The notes under the pieces: model-generated
What the model saw: the letters and a program-made list of their open reading frames with translations, nothing else
Databases searched by the model: none
What the model was told of the DNA's origin: nothing
Assembly (NCBI GenBank): GCA_022316685.1
Contig: JAKJHU010000259.1
Coordinates: 62,001 to 126,000, forward strand
Origin: Progne subis subis
Lineage: Eukaryota > Chordata > Aves > Passeriformes > Hirundinidae
DNA: 64,000 nt
Reading direction: 5' to 3'
Position numbers and translations under genes: made by a program
In this document: piece by piece, positions 12,470-20,530 of the stretch
Numbering within the stretch: the stretch's first letter is position 1
Layout of the letters: the number at the start of each line of letters is the position of its first letter

Positions 12470-13109
12470 TCTCAGGTTTTTTCTCTGAGATTCAGGTGGT
12501 TTTAGAGTCTTTTTGCCCTCTGCAAAGCTCTGAGCCAAACACAAGAAAGATACGGAGTCTTCAGGTTCTGATTTTTCAAGGTTGCATGCTTCGTTTATTA
12601 TTTCTTATCTTACAAATTTCTCAGTGCCCAACAAAGGTCTGTGCAGCTGCTCGGGCATCTGGTGACTCCTCCTAGCACTGGGCTGTCACTATCTTTTATA
12701 CTAATTGCTACGTATTCTTTATTTATCATTATTTGCCAATACTTATACTAAACAGGTCATCTCTACTTTGACCCAATCTCTTTAAACTACTTTGTGCCAT
12801 CGTCACTGCAGAAAATGGAGTGAGGGAAGAAGAAAGAAGGAGCAGGAGACAACGCCCCAAATCCTCCATCTTGCTCCCATTCACTTCAATACTAAAAACC
12901 CAAACCTACTGTTTTCTCACCCTGTGATAAGCTAAACTACTATCTTTCACACTCTTGTGGCTTGCAATCCTTCCCGCAGTGCAGGAAGCCTTTCCCATGG
13001 ACTGAGATCAAAGCCAATGTCCCTCTGGGCTCTGGGCCAGGGTCCCAGACCCCCCTGTCCAGGTCTCTGACCCTCCAGGGCAGCCAAAGGAATGCCCTGG
13101 ACTCCAACA
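12470..13109 (-). mobile_element. Solo LTR, same family as the 14.7 kb provirus
   Basis: On the minus strand it begins TGTTGGAGTCCAGGGCATTCC (first 20 nt shared exactly with the proviral LTR). It has a TATAAAAGATA box near 12690-12700 and AATAAACGAAGC near 12585-12597. Identity to the proviral LTRs is roughly 85% by eye. It ends soon after the CCACCTGAAT box and lacks the extra 90 bp or so of U5 with PBS-like units seen in the provirus. If the duplication is read as CGTATG, its 3' end is ...CCTGAGA, not the canonical CA; a shifted reading would give CA but spoil the duplication. Confidence 0.85.
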
Positions 13110-13115
13110 CGTATG

Positions 13116-14229
13116 TTAATTGCCTAGCTCAAACCCTTAACATTCATGAGTTGTATTACAGTGGATTGACAACAGGCTTTGCATATTAGTTTTTATTATT
13201 ACTTCCGATCCCTGGGATAAAATGTTGTAATTTTTCCCATTTGTTGCTGTGTTTCTTTTGGTTCTTAAATTCTAAATGTTCTTCCACTGTGCCTAACACT
13301 TTTCATAGTTATCCAGAAGTTTCCTAGGATCTTTAAACATTTGATACAGAACCTTTTATTATAACCGGAATTAAACAAGAATGAATTTATCAGATTTCTC
13401 TGTACAATTTATCAGGTTTCCCTTTTTGCTAAGTATTCTGAGGATTTATCAAGGGGTTTTTTTTAACTTGGTCAAAAGTTGTGTTTATGAGTAAAATCAA
13501 AATACAGATTGTTGACTAAAAGTAGTATTTAAGTATTGCAGAATTGAAGGGTACATTGATTCTCTGTAGCTTTGTGGGAAAGAACCTAAATAGTTTTAGG
13601 TATTAATCTTGTCACTTAATAAGCTTCCTCTTTTGGCTAGTATATAAGGAATGGAGATAATAAGAAATAAGAGTTAGTAAACTCCATTGAACAGTTAGTA
13701 AAGATGGATAGGCATTTTCTTTGATGACACATCCTCACTGATGGTATCTTCTGGTTTCTAACAGACTTGCATAAATTAATTCACTGGCATTGTTTTAGCT
13801 ATTGTAATTAGAATGCTTTGATTTTGGTGCAGTTCATATTTAGTAAGTATCTTGTGCATTTTTTCCCTGTGCCATCTCTGAAAGAGTTGACATTATGATG
13901 GTGTTCTCTAAGAAGTTTGCTAAAATGGCTATTCTCATACTACTTTCAATTATAGAATTGAAAAAACTGAAAGTAAAAACCTATTTAAGAAACTTTTTCT
14001 ATATCATTCTCTCTATTCTCAGCTTTTCACCTTCTTGGCACTTTGTTTACTTGTGTTTTGAAGTTGGCTTTCTGTGTCCATGCTCATGTTCTTACGTTGT
14101 AAGAGCTCTTCTGCTTCTTCTTAGTTACGTAGTCTTGTTTCAGTGTGTAAAGAAACTTGCTTTTTAATGGTTTTTTGAAGTAGAGGAATATATAAATACA
14201 CTTAATTTGTTTACATTTTTACTGAGTGT
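13116..14229. other. AT-rich spacer, nothing recognised
   Basis: No credible gene. The open frame at 13895-14167 is rich in hydrophobic residues but has no recognisable family and no supporting signals. Confidence 0.5.
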
Positions 14230-14253
14230 TGCATCATGTGGCAACAGTGCATG

Positions 14254-14527
14254 TGTCCAGGGAGGTTACAAGCACCGGCAGGGAAACAGACCAGACAAGT
14301 CTTTGTTGTAAGCATGAGAATCCATTTATTGCCCCCTACCCTGGTCTGGGAAGGGGGGTGAGCGCGAAGAGGGGTGAAGACAAAGAGAGTGAGTAGGGGC
14401 AGGCTCGTGGGTTTTATCGGGTATTTTAGGGGAGGAGTCTTAGGTTTAGGTCAAAGGGGAGAGATCAGATTTCATCCTCCTCAAAACAGGACTCCACAGA
14501 TGGGGAAGATGGAAATACTTTGTAACA
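14254..14527 (-). mobile_element. LTR-like block, unrelated family
   Basis: On the minus strand it begins TGTTACAAAG at 14527 and has an AATAAATGG poly(A) signal near 14320-14328, followed by a U5-like segment ending near the TGTCC at 14254. GC content and CpG are higher than in the flanks. I found no matching target duplication for this or alternative left ends (14227, 14252, 14264), so the left boundary is unsure. Confidence 0.55.
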
Positions 14528-14662
14528 ATTTCAAAAGTGTTTTAAAAAATTGATTTTTTTTTCCTGTAAAGACTGAAGGTGATCTTTATGTCAATATTCT
14601 TTGTGTTCAGAAAGTAATTACAAGTGCAAATAATTTGCTTTCTCTAAATGAAAAAAAAAAAG

Positions 14663-14668
14663 GAAGAT
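14663..14668. repeat. Target-site duplication GAAGAT (left)
   Basis: Identical to GAAGAT at 20525-20530, directly outside the two LTRs of the provirus. A perfect 6-bp duplication defines the ends of the insertion. Confidence 0.93.
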
Positions 14669-15080
14669 TGTTGGAGTCCAGGGCATTCCTTTGGTTGCCC
14701 TGGAAGGTCAGAGACCTAGGCAGGGGGGTCTGGGACCACAGCCCAGAGCTCAGAGAGACACTAGATTTGATTTCAGTCCATGGGAGAGGCTTCTTGCACT
14801 GCAGGAAGCATTGCAGGCCACAAGAGTGTGAAAGATTGTAGTTTAGTATATCACGGGGAGAAAAAATAGTGGTTTTGGGTTTCTTGTATTAAAGTGAATG
14901 GGGACAAGATGGAGAATTTGGGGCGTTGCCTCCTTCTTCTTTCTTCTTCCCTCACTCCATTTCTACAGTGACGTTAGCACAAAGTAGTTTGTGAGGATTG
15001 GATCAAAGTAAAGATGACCTTTTTAGTAATAGTGATAGACATTGGTAATAAATAGTAAATATTAAATACGTAGCAATTAG

Positions 15081-15090
15081 TATAAAAGAT
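15081..15090 (+). promoter_or_regulatory. LTR TATA box
   Basis: TATAAAAGAT at the U3/R border, conserved in the 3' LTR (from 20237) and in the solo LTR near 12.69 kb. It lies about 100 bp upstream of the poly(A) signal, which sets a short R. Confidence 0.75.
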
Positions 15091-15181
15091 AAGGACAGCC
15101 CTGGGACGGGGGGGAGTCACCAGATGTCCGAGCCGCGGCAAACATCCTGCAGGACACTGAGAAAATTGTAAGATAAGAACT

Positions 15182-15187
15182 AATAAA
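15182..15187 (+). promoter_or_regulatory. LTR poly(A) signal
   Basis: AATAAA followed by CACGAAGCATG. The same hexamer is at 20337-20342 in the 3' LTR, where it would end the genomic RNA. Confidence 0.75.
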
Positions 15188-15312
15188 CACGAAGCATGCA
15201 ACCTTGAAGACTCCGTCTTTTCCTGCATTTGGCTCAGAGCTTTGCAGAGGGCAAAAAAGACTCTAAAGCCACCTGAATGTGGAGAATTTAAGCTCCAGCA
15301 AGCAGCCCCCCA

Positions 15313-15528
15313 ACAACTGCTGTCCCTGGGTGCAGAGAAACCACTGGCACTCCAGATGGGACAGCGACAACTGGCGTCCCTGGGTGGGCAGCTCAGCGAC
15401 AACTAGCGTCCCTGAGAAGGCACAGAAACCACTGCCATCTCTGAGTAGGCAGAAACACCTGGCGTCTCTGGTCAGGCAGCCACAGACATCTCTGGGTGTG
15501 CAACATCTAGCAATCCTGAACAGGCAAA
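15313..15528 (+). repeat. Tandem PBS-like array across U5 and leader, about 8 units
   Basis: Degenerate units of about 23-32 bp of the pattern acaactgGCGTCCCTGGGTgGGCag. Approximate unit starts are 15313, 15339, 15367, 15399, 15426, 15453, 15482 and 15502. The unit at 15367 holds the perfect 18-nt tRNA-Asn match. Units at 15313, 15399, 15453 and 15482 keep parts such as GTCCCTGGGTG, GCGTCCCTG, TGGCGTCTCTGG and TCTCTGGGTG. The first two lie inside the LTR and so recur at 20468-20521. Confidence 0.8.
15372..15389 (+). other. Primer-binding site for tRNA-Asn
   Basis: TGGCGTCCCTGGGTGGGC, 2 nt after the 5' LTR, is the exact complement of the 18-nt 3' end (with CCA) of vertebrate tRNA-Asn(GUU) as I know it. 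Most class II bird elements use other primers, so tRNA-Asn is a useful family marker. Confidence 0.88.
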
Positions 15529-16744
15529 ACAAAACCTCTGCAGCAACATCAAAGCTCTCAAAAGATCAAAGCCAAACAGACACCATCAGAAAAGAAACAC
15601 CGTCTGGCCAAGAAGAAGAAGAACACCTTGTTTTCAGTTCGTCCCAGACGACAGTTTTCCAAGGAGCCCTGGAACCCGTCACCCTGAGATCTGCGGGCAG
15701 TGATCAGGACAGACCCTGAGGCGGACTGGACACAGCTGCAGCAAGCCTTTCAGCTTTTAGTAAGACAGTAAGATTTAGAACACACACCATAAGATCAAAC
15801 ATTTCACAAGATTTCTAGACAGAAAAAAGACAGGATAGCTGTAAAGTTTGTACCCGCAGTGGGGAGAATTAAGTTAGAAATTATAACAGAAAACAGCAGT
15901 GAAAATTCCGGGATTGAAAAGCTGACAACGTGCAGCAAAAAGCAAGATAGCAGAGCTTTATCTGTGAAGCAAGTTGTGCCAGGAGACAGAGGAATGCTAT
16001 CTTCAAAGTCAATAGCTCCTCCGGGGGATGGAAGAGGGGAGAACTCTCATGCATTTCAAGATTCGTCAAGAAGCTCGTCAGAAACCCCAAAATTAATTCC
16101 AGGAAAAAAGAAACTTTTAATTCACCCAAAAGAACAGGGGAAATTAGACATGCTCTTGTTTCAGGCAGTTCCAGAGCTCACCCCACATTCTTCCCGAGAG
16201 AGGGGGGGGGAAGACTCTCTTTAACCCCCCAAAGTCACAGCGGGACATCATTTCACGGCTCCTTTCCCTCTCTGTAGAAGAACAGAGCGCAGGGGGGGAA
16301 GGCAGAGCAAGCAAGACGCCGGAGAAGTGGCGTGCGCGAAAAGCCGGTCTTGACCCATCTCGTCAGGGCGCGTCAAGGCGCGGGGGTGCACAGTTAGAAG
16401 ACGCGTCAAGCAAGACAGAAGCAGATCGCAGGAGTCAGTTTGCAGAACAGCAGGAAGGCGAAGCTGCGCAAGAGACCGAATCGCGTCAGAGCGCAGTGGG
16501 GCGCAGCGAGACGCAGTGGAAAAACGCAGGGGGAGGAACAAGCGCAAATCGCGAGGGGTGTGAGACAGCGAACATCAGAGCTAGAATAGGCAGAAACCCA
16601 AGAACCGAGCAGGCGACTCAGCACACGCTGATGACGCAAGCTAAGGGACACATAGCTCAAAACACATTCGCGTCGCAGAGCGCAGGGAGAGGGATGCAAA
16701 AACCAGAAGTACCAAGTTGAAAACTACAAAACCCAGAAAGCTAT

Positions 16745-17341
16745 GTGGCATGTTCAAACGCAAGCGCAGCAGAGGCAGGGAAAAGTCTAAAGCGCAATTT
16801 TGTTCAGAGGGGGGCAGATTCAAATGACGAAGCAGGCAGGACGAGTTCTGAGTGTGAGCGGGGGCGGGATATCCCGCCGGAGACCGCCGGGCCAAAGCGG
16901 GCAGAGGCAGGACAAGCAGAGACAGAGCAAGCAGGGATGGGGCGTAGCCGAGGCAGAGAGAGCCTCGAAGGTACCACCCCCAGGTGGCTGATGCTGCGGG
17001 GCCAGGCTCCGCCCACTGGCAGTTTGCCAGTTCCTGAATCAGTTGCTTGTGAGGATTCGGGGGCAGCTGCCGAGATGTCGCGGACGGAGGCGCGTCCAAA
17101 AATATCTCAGATTTTACAAGTGTTTCCAAGAAAAGAAGCTGCAGAAAAATTTGAAGATGCTCAGCAAACTCTAGTTCCTGTTCAGCAGGAGAAAGAAAAA
17201 GAAACAAGACCACATGATGTGCAGCTTCCAAAACATCCTGGAGAGGATAGAGCAGCAGCAAAGTCACAAACAAAAGAGATAATTTCAGAGGCAGACACCG
17301 CACAAGCTTCTGCCAAGCCAGAATTCCGTCCAACACACTAG
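16745..17341 (+). CDS. 198-aa open frame in the gag position, function unknown
   Basis: Runs from an ATG to a TAG without interruption inside the CpG-rich segment. The product is low-complexity and rich in E, R, A, S and Q: an R/G/E-rich N-terminal half, then a more normal-looking C-terminal part (about residues 110-198) with K/E-rich, possibly helical stretches. No signal peptide, membrane segment or known fold is visible. I do not recognise it as gag. Its openness may only reflect the purine-rich composition. In the C-terminal part an ATG in GC-rich context (about 17075) could be a start taken from a captured exon; this is a guess. Confidence 0.3.
   Translation: MACSNASAAEAGKSLKRNFVQRGADSNDEAGRTSSECERGRDIPPETAGPKRAEAGQAETEQAGMGRSRGRESLEGTTPRWLMLRGQAPPTGSLPVPESVACEDSGAAAEMSRTEARPKISQILQVFPRKEAAEKFEDAQQTLVPVQQEKEKETRPHDVQLPKHPGEDRAAAKSQTKEIISEADTAQASAKPEFRPTH
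16863..16878. repeat. 16-bp perfect palindrome
   Basis: GGCGGGATATCCCGCC equals its own reverse complement. It sits in the most CpG-rich part of the provirus. It could be a short RNA stem or a dimeric binding site, or be chance in GC-rich DNA. Confidence 0.8.
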
Positions 17342-17578
17342 ACAGACACAAAGAAATGTTCGATCAGTGCAAAGGGCATAGGTATGCCAGTGATTTATAG
17401 TACACAGAATGTAAACCCAAAATAGGAAAGTTTAAATCGTGAAGTTGTCAGGGATCTGATGAATCTCTTAAAAGGGAATTGTTTTGTAACATCATTGCCA
17501 TTCTTTCTTGCAGTGTTGGGGGAAAAAATACAGTTGTATGGGTTGATTTTTCTGTGGGACTCATTATAAAAAGACCCA

Positions 17579-18643
17579 TTGTTGATTTTAGAGTGGATTT
17601 TTTTATCTTATAGGTCTCCAAGGACGATCCTCACAAGTCTAGAAATGATAGCTCAGATCATCATCAAAACTAGGACCAGGCTGCAAACAATGGCAGGCAA
17701 AGATTTTACAACAATTTACCTGCCTTTGAAAAAAGAATATTTTGATTGGGCATTGCAGAAATCAGAGAACTTGCAGATTACATTGTTAGATTACTCTGGT
17801 GTTTGTACTATTCATTTCCCAAGTCACAGATTGTTGAAGGCAAAAATAAGTTTCAGGGAAAAGCCAAAAGATGACATCAAGGGAGAGTAGAAATCAGATA
17901 TAAGAATAGTACAAGGGTCATCACAAACAGTAGAATTAACAGCAGTGGTCAGAGCTTTTGAGCTATTTCAGCAACCTTTTAGTTTGATCACAGGTGGTGT
18001 GGTCTGGAAACTTGAAGATTCGCTTTTGAGAAAAGTTGACAATGAAAATTTGTATTCATATTTGCTGTGCATGAAGACATTGTTGCAAAACAGAAAACAT
18101 AAATACTTTATCTCTAACATAAAAGTACATTCATCCCTCCTGGGATTTTTAGCAGAAAGCAGTGCACATGCAGACAAATTGATCATGACAATTTCAAAGA
18201 CTTTACCAAACATTTTTAAACAGGCAAAATCAAATCATGCATTCTTTCATCAGAATGCTCAAGCACTAATGAGAAGTTTTCACATTTCCAAAAGTCAGGC
18301 AAAGGAAATCATTAGTGCTTGCCCTGACTGTGAGCTTGTGCAGTCTCCTGCATCCATGGGAGCAGTCAATCCAAGAGTGAAACTGAAAGAAAATCCTTTG
18401 ATTCTGATCAGAAACCCAGAAACAGGGCAAATTGAAAAACCATTCAAATTAATAACTTAGGGCAAGGAATTTGCTTGTGTCTTCACAGCAGTTAGACTGG
18501 CAGCAAAGCATGTGAAACCGTACCGAGTCCAGATAAAAGCAGAGACAGACCACAAGACTAAAAGAAGAGAAGTAGGCACGCAGATAAGAGCCGGTATCAA
18601 AACAGCAAACATCCCTTCGTTCTACGTGCAAAAAAACCTCTAA
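17579..18643 (+). pseudogene. pol: Deleted pol: RT connection, RNase H, integrase ends
   Basis: One reading frame with two amber codons (17888-17890, 18458-18460). First comes an RT connection-type segment (about 17620-17850). Then the C-terminal part of RNase H, with an ELTAVV block near 17930-17950; the N-terminal part with the first catalytic Asp is missing. Then the integrase zinc finger HX3HX23CX2C (His codons 18236 and 18248, Cys codons 18320 and 18329). The sequence then jumps straight to the integrase C-terminal DNA-binding region (about 18380-18600), so the DDE catalytic core is absent. RT fingers/palm with YxDD are also absent. No pol enzyme could be active. Confidence 0.85.
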
Positions 18644-18694
18644 GATTTGAGTTTTCTTTGGGGCTTAGGTAGTGTTGCATTTTTAGGGATTCCC

Positions 18695-19823
18695 ATGGGA
18701 AAAAAGTCATTGAAAATGAAAAAACTGTTCTTGTGCCTCATTCTCTCCTTGGTTGCCTTGAGCAGTGCGGCAGTTTTGCCCGTGGCTCAGCCAAAAGAGA
18801 ATGTTTAGGAAACTCTAGGCAATGCATCAAGTTTGGATGCCATCTGCCTGACACACTCAAAGCCAGGGGAAACCTTTTTCAACATGTTTAGTGGAGTTAC
18901 CAGTGAGCAAATGGCTGATTCCAGAAAACATCCCTCCAGTGATTTCAAAGTCCATTGTAAATCCAGTAGACCAATGGGATGTTTGGATGAAATTCCTTCC
19001 TGTAGCTCCTTTTGAACCCCAGAAACTGGAAATTCTTGGATCAGTCCAAAAGCAATTCTGTATGAAATTCAGCCTTTCTAGAGTAGCAAAAAATTAAGTT
19101 ACGTCACTCCAAACCTCAATTTCTGCAGAAATTCATTGTTTTAGTGTAATTACACTAAGATGCTGGAAAAACCATCCAATCATTTCCCAGTTCAGTTGCT
19201 GAGGGGAAGCTTTTTCATTTGTGGGGACAAGATTTAGCCCGCAATTCCTGCAAATGCCAAAGGTGATCCACGCAGCAGTAGAATGCATTCATTGCTAACA
19301 CCCAACATGACACTGATGAGAGAACAAAAACATAGAAGGAAAAAATCAGTTCAAAAGCAGCCTTAACACAGTTGGATCGAGTAGGTTGTTAGCTGAGCAA
19401 ACATGCCTGAGCCATCTCTCTTGCACTGAGTGACATGTTAGTAGACATTGACAGTGTAAGATGAGCAAGTCTCAAAAACAGGGCCGCGATTGATGATCTA
19501 TTGCTAACCCACAGGCATAGATGTGAGAAATTTGAGGGAATGTGCTGCATGAATTTGTCAAATCATTCCAAATCCATTCATGAGAACATCAGGCAGTTGC
19601 AGGAGAGTGTGAACAAACTTGAAAAAGTGATTAGGTCATAGATAGATAGTTTGTTCAATTTATTTAACCTTTCACTATTGTAGAAGGAAATTTTGAAAAT
19701 AGTTACATAAATTTAAGTAGAGCTTGTAATCTTCATGATTTTGCCGTGTTTGTTTCAAAGTATACGGCAAACCATAGACAGAATAGCCAAAGAAGTGTTT
19801 TTAGTTCAAACAGGAGGGGGAGA
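18695..19823 (+). pseudogene. env: Alpharetrovirus-type env, decayed
   Basis: Begins with ATG at 18695 and a clear signal peptide (basic start, then a Leu-rich core, about 18719-18775). A TAG at 18806-18808 and a frame change near 18885-18900 break the surface subunit. A basic K/R cluster near 19321-19345 marks the probable SU/TM cleavage region. The transmembrane subunit shows an immunosuppressive-like helix near 19480-19520 and a CX6CC motif at 19522-19548, the hallmark of gamma/alpha-type TM. Traces of a membrane anchor lie near 19725-19760. Several further stops and frame changes remove any function. It follows pol after 51 bp and ends at the purine tract. Confidence 0.82.
19812..19823 (+). 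other. Polypurine tract
   Basis: Twelve uninterrupted purines (AGGAGGGGGAGA) directly before the TG of the 3' LTR, the expected primer site for plus-strand DNA synthesis. It is intact, as expected of an element copied recently. Confidence 0.85.
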
Positions 19824-20524
19824 TGTTGGAGTCCAGGGCATTCCTTTGGTTGCCCTGGAAGGTCAGAGACCTAGGCAGGGGGGTCTGGGACCACAGCCCA
19901 GAGCTCAGAGAGACACTAGATTTGATTTCAGTCCATGGGAGAGGCTTCTTGCACTGCAGGAAGCATTGCAGGCCACAAGAGTGTGAAAGATTGTAGTTTA
20001 GTATATCACAGGGGGAGAAAAATAGTGGTTTTGGGTTTCTTGTATTAAAGTGAATGGGGACAAGATGGAGAATTTGGGGCGTTGCCTCCTTCTTCTTTCT
20101 TCTTCCCTCACTCCATTTCTACAGTGACGTTAGCACAAAGTAGTTTGTGAGGATTGGATCAAAGTAAAGATGACCTTTTTAGTAATAGTGATAGACATTG
20201 GTAATAAATAGTAAATATTAAATACGTAGCAATTAGTATAAAAGATAAGGACAGCCCTGGGACGGGGGGAGTCACCAGATGTCCGAGCCGCGGCAAACAT
20301 CCTGCAGGACACTGAGAAAATTGTAAGATAAGAACTAATAAACACGAAGCATGCAACCTTGAAGACTCCGTCTTTTCCTGCATTTGGCTCAGAGCTTTGC
20401 AGAGGGCAAAAAAGACTCTAAAGCCACCTGAATGTGGAGAATTTAAGCTCCAGCAAGCAGCCCCCCAACAACTGCTGTCCCTGGGTGCAGAGAAACCACT
20501 GGCACCCCAGATGGGACAGCGACA
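19824..20524 (+). repeat. 3' LTR of the non-autonomous provirus
   Basis: 701 bp, almost identical to 14669-15369, including the two PBS-like units at its 3' end. TATA at 20237, AATAAA at 20337-20342. Its last bases, GCGACA, adjoin the right GAAGAT duplication. Confidence 0.95.
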
Positions 20525-20530
20525 GAAGAT
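20525..20530. repeat. Target-site duplication GAAGAT (right)
   Basis: Perfect copy of 14663-14668, marking the right end of the insertion. Confidence 0.93.

Larger units (their letters stand above)
14669..15369 (+). repeat. 5' LTR of the non-autonomous provirus
   Basis: 701 bp, from TGTTGGAG to ...GCGACA. TATAAAAGAT at 15081-15090, AATAAA at 15182-15187, then U5. The last 60 bp or so contain two PBS-like units (15313-15366). Against the 3' LTR I count by eye one substitution (near 15351) plus one-base indels near 14855-14867 and in the G-run near 15108. Confidence 0.95.
15529..17578 (+). other. Gag-position segment of unknown origin
   Basis: This is where leader and gag should be, but I find no matrix, capsid or CCHC nucleocapsid motif. 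It is purine-rich on the plus strand. From about 16250 to 17100 it is GC-rich with many CpG, unlike the AT-rich pol and env remnants and the flanks. Open frames on the plus strand are 15859-16224 (121 aa, S/K/E-rich) and 16745-17341 (198 aa). A long antisense frame is explained by the low stop density that purine bias gives. Possibilities are a captured host transcript, a divergent gag, or non-coding packaging sequence. Confidence 0.6.
14669..20524 (+). mobile_element. Non-autonomous class II-type endogenous retrovirus, full length
   Basis: A complete insertion of 5,856 bp: 5' LTR (14669-15369), tRNA-Asn primer site, PBS-like array, a gag-position segment of unknown origin, a deleted pol, a decayed env, a purine tract, and 3' LTR (19824-20524), flanked by GAAGAT on both sides. 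The LTRs are near-identical, so the insertion is young. The coding part lacks gag motifs, the RT catalytic domain and the integrase core, so the element cannot have moved with its own proteins. RNase H/integrase resemble class II (betaretro-like) pol and env resembles alpharetrovirus env. Confidence 0.93.

Noticed and set aside
13895..14167. 90-aa hydrophobic frame
   Set aside because: AT-rich DNA gives hydrophobic codons; no family, no promoter or splice context.
15279..15719. 146-aa plus-strand frame across the U5/PBS boundary
   Set aside because: It spans LTR end, primer site and array; a protein reading across the PBS is unlikely and the repeats alone explain the open frame.
16641..17351. 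236-aa antisense open frame over the provirus
   Set aside because: It mirrors the purine-rich, stop-poor sense strand; it is Leu-rich as expected from such composition and has no known domain or upstream signals.
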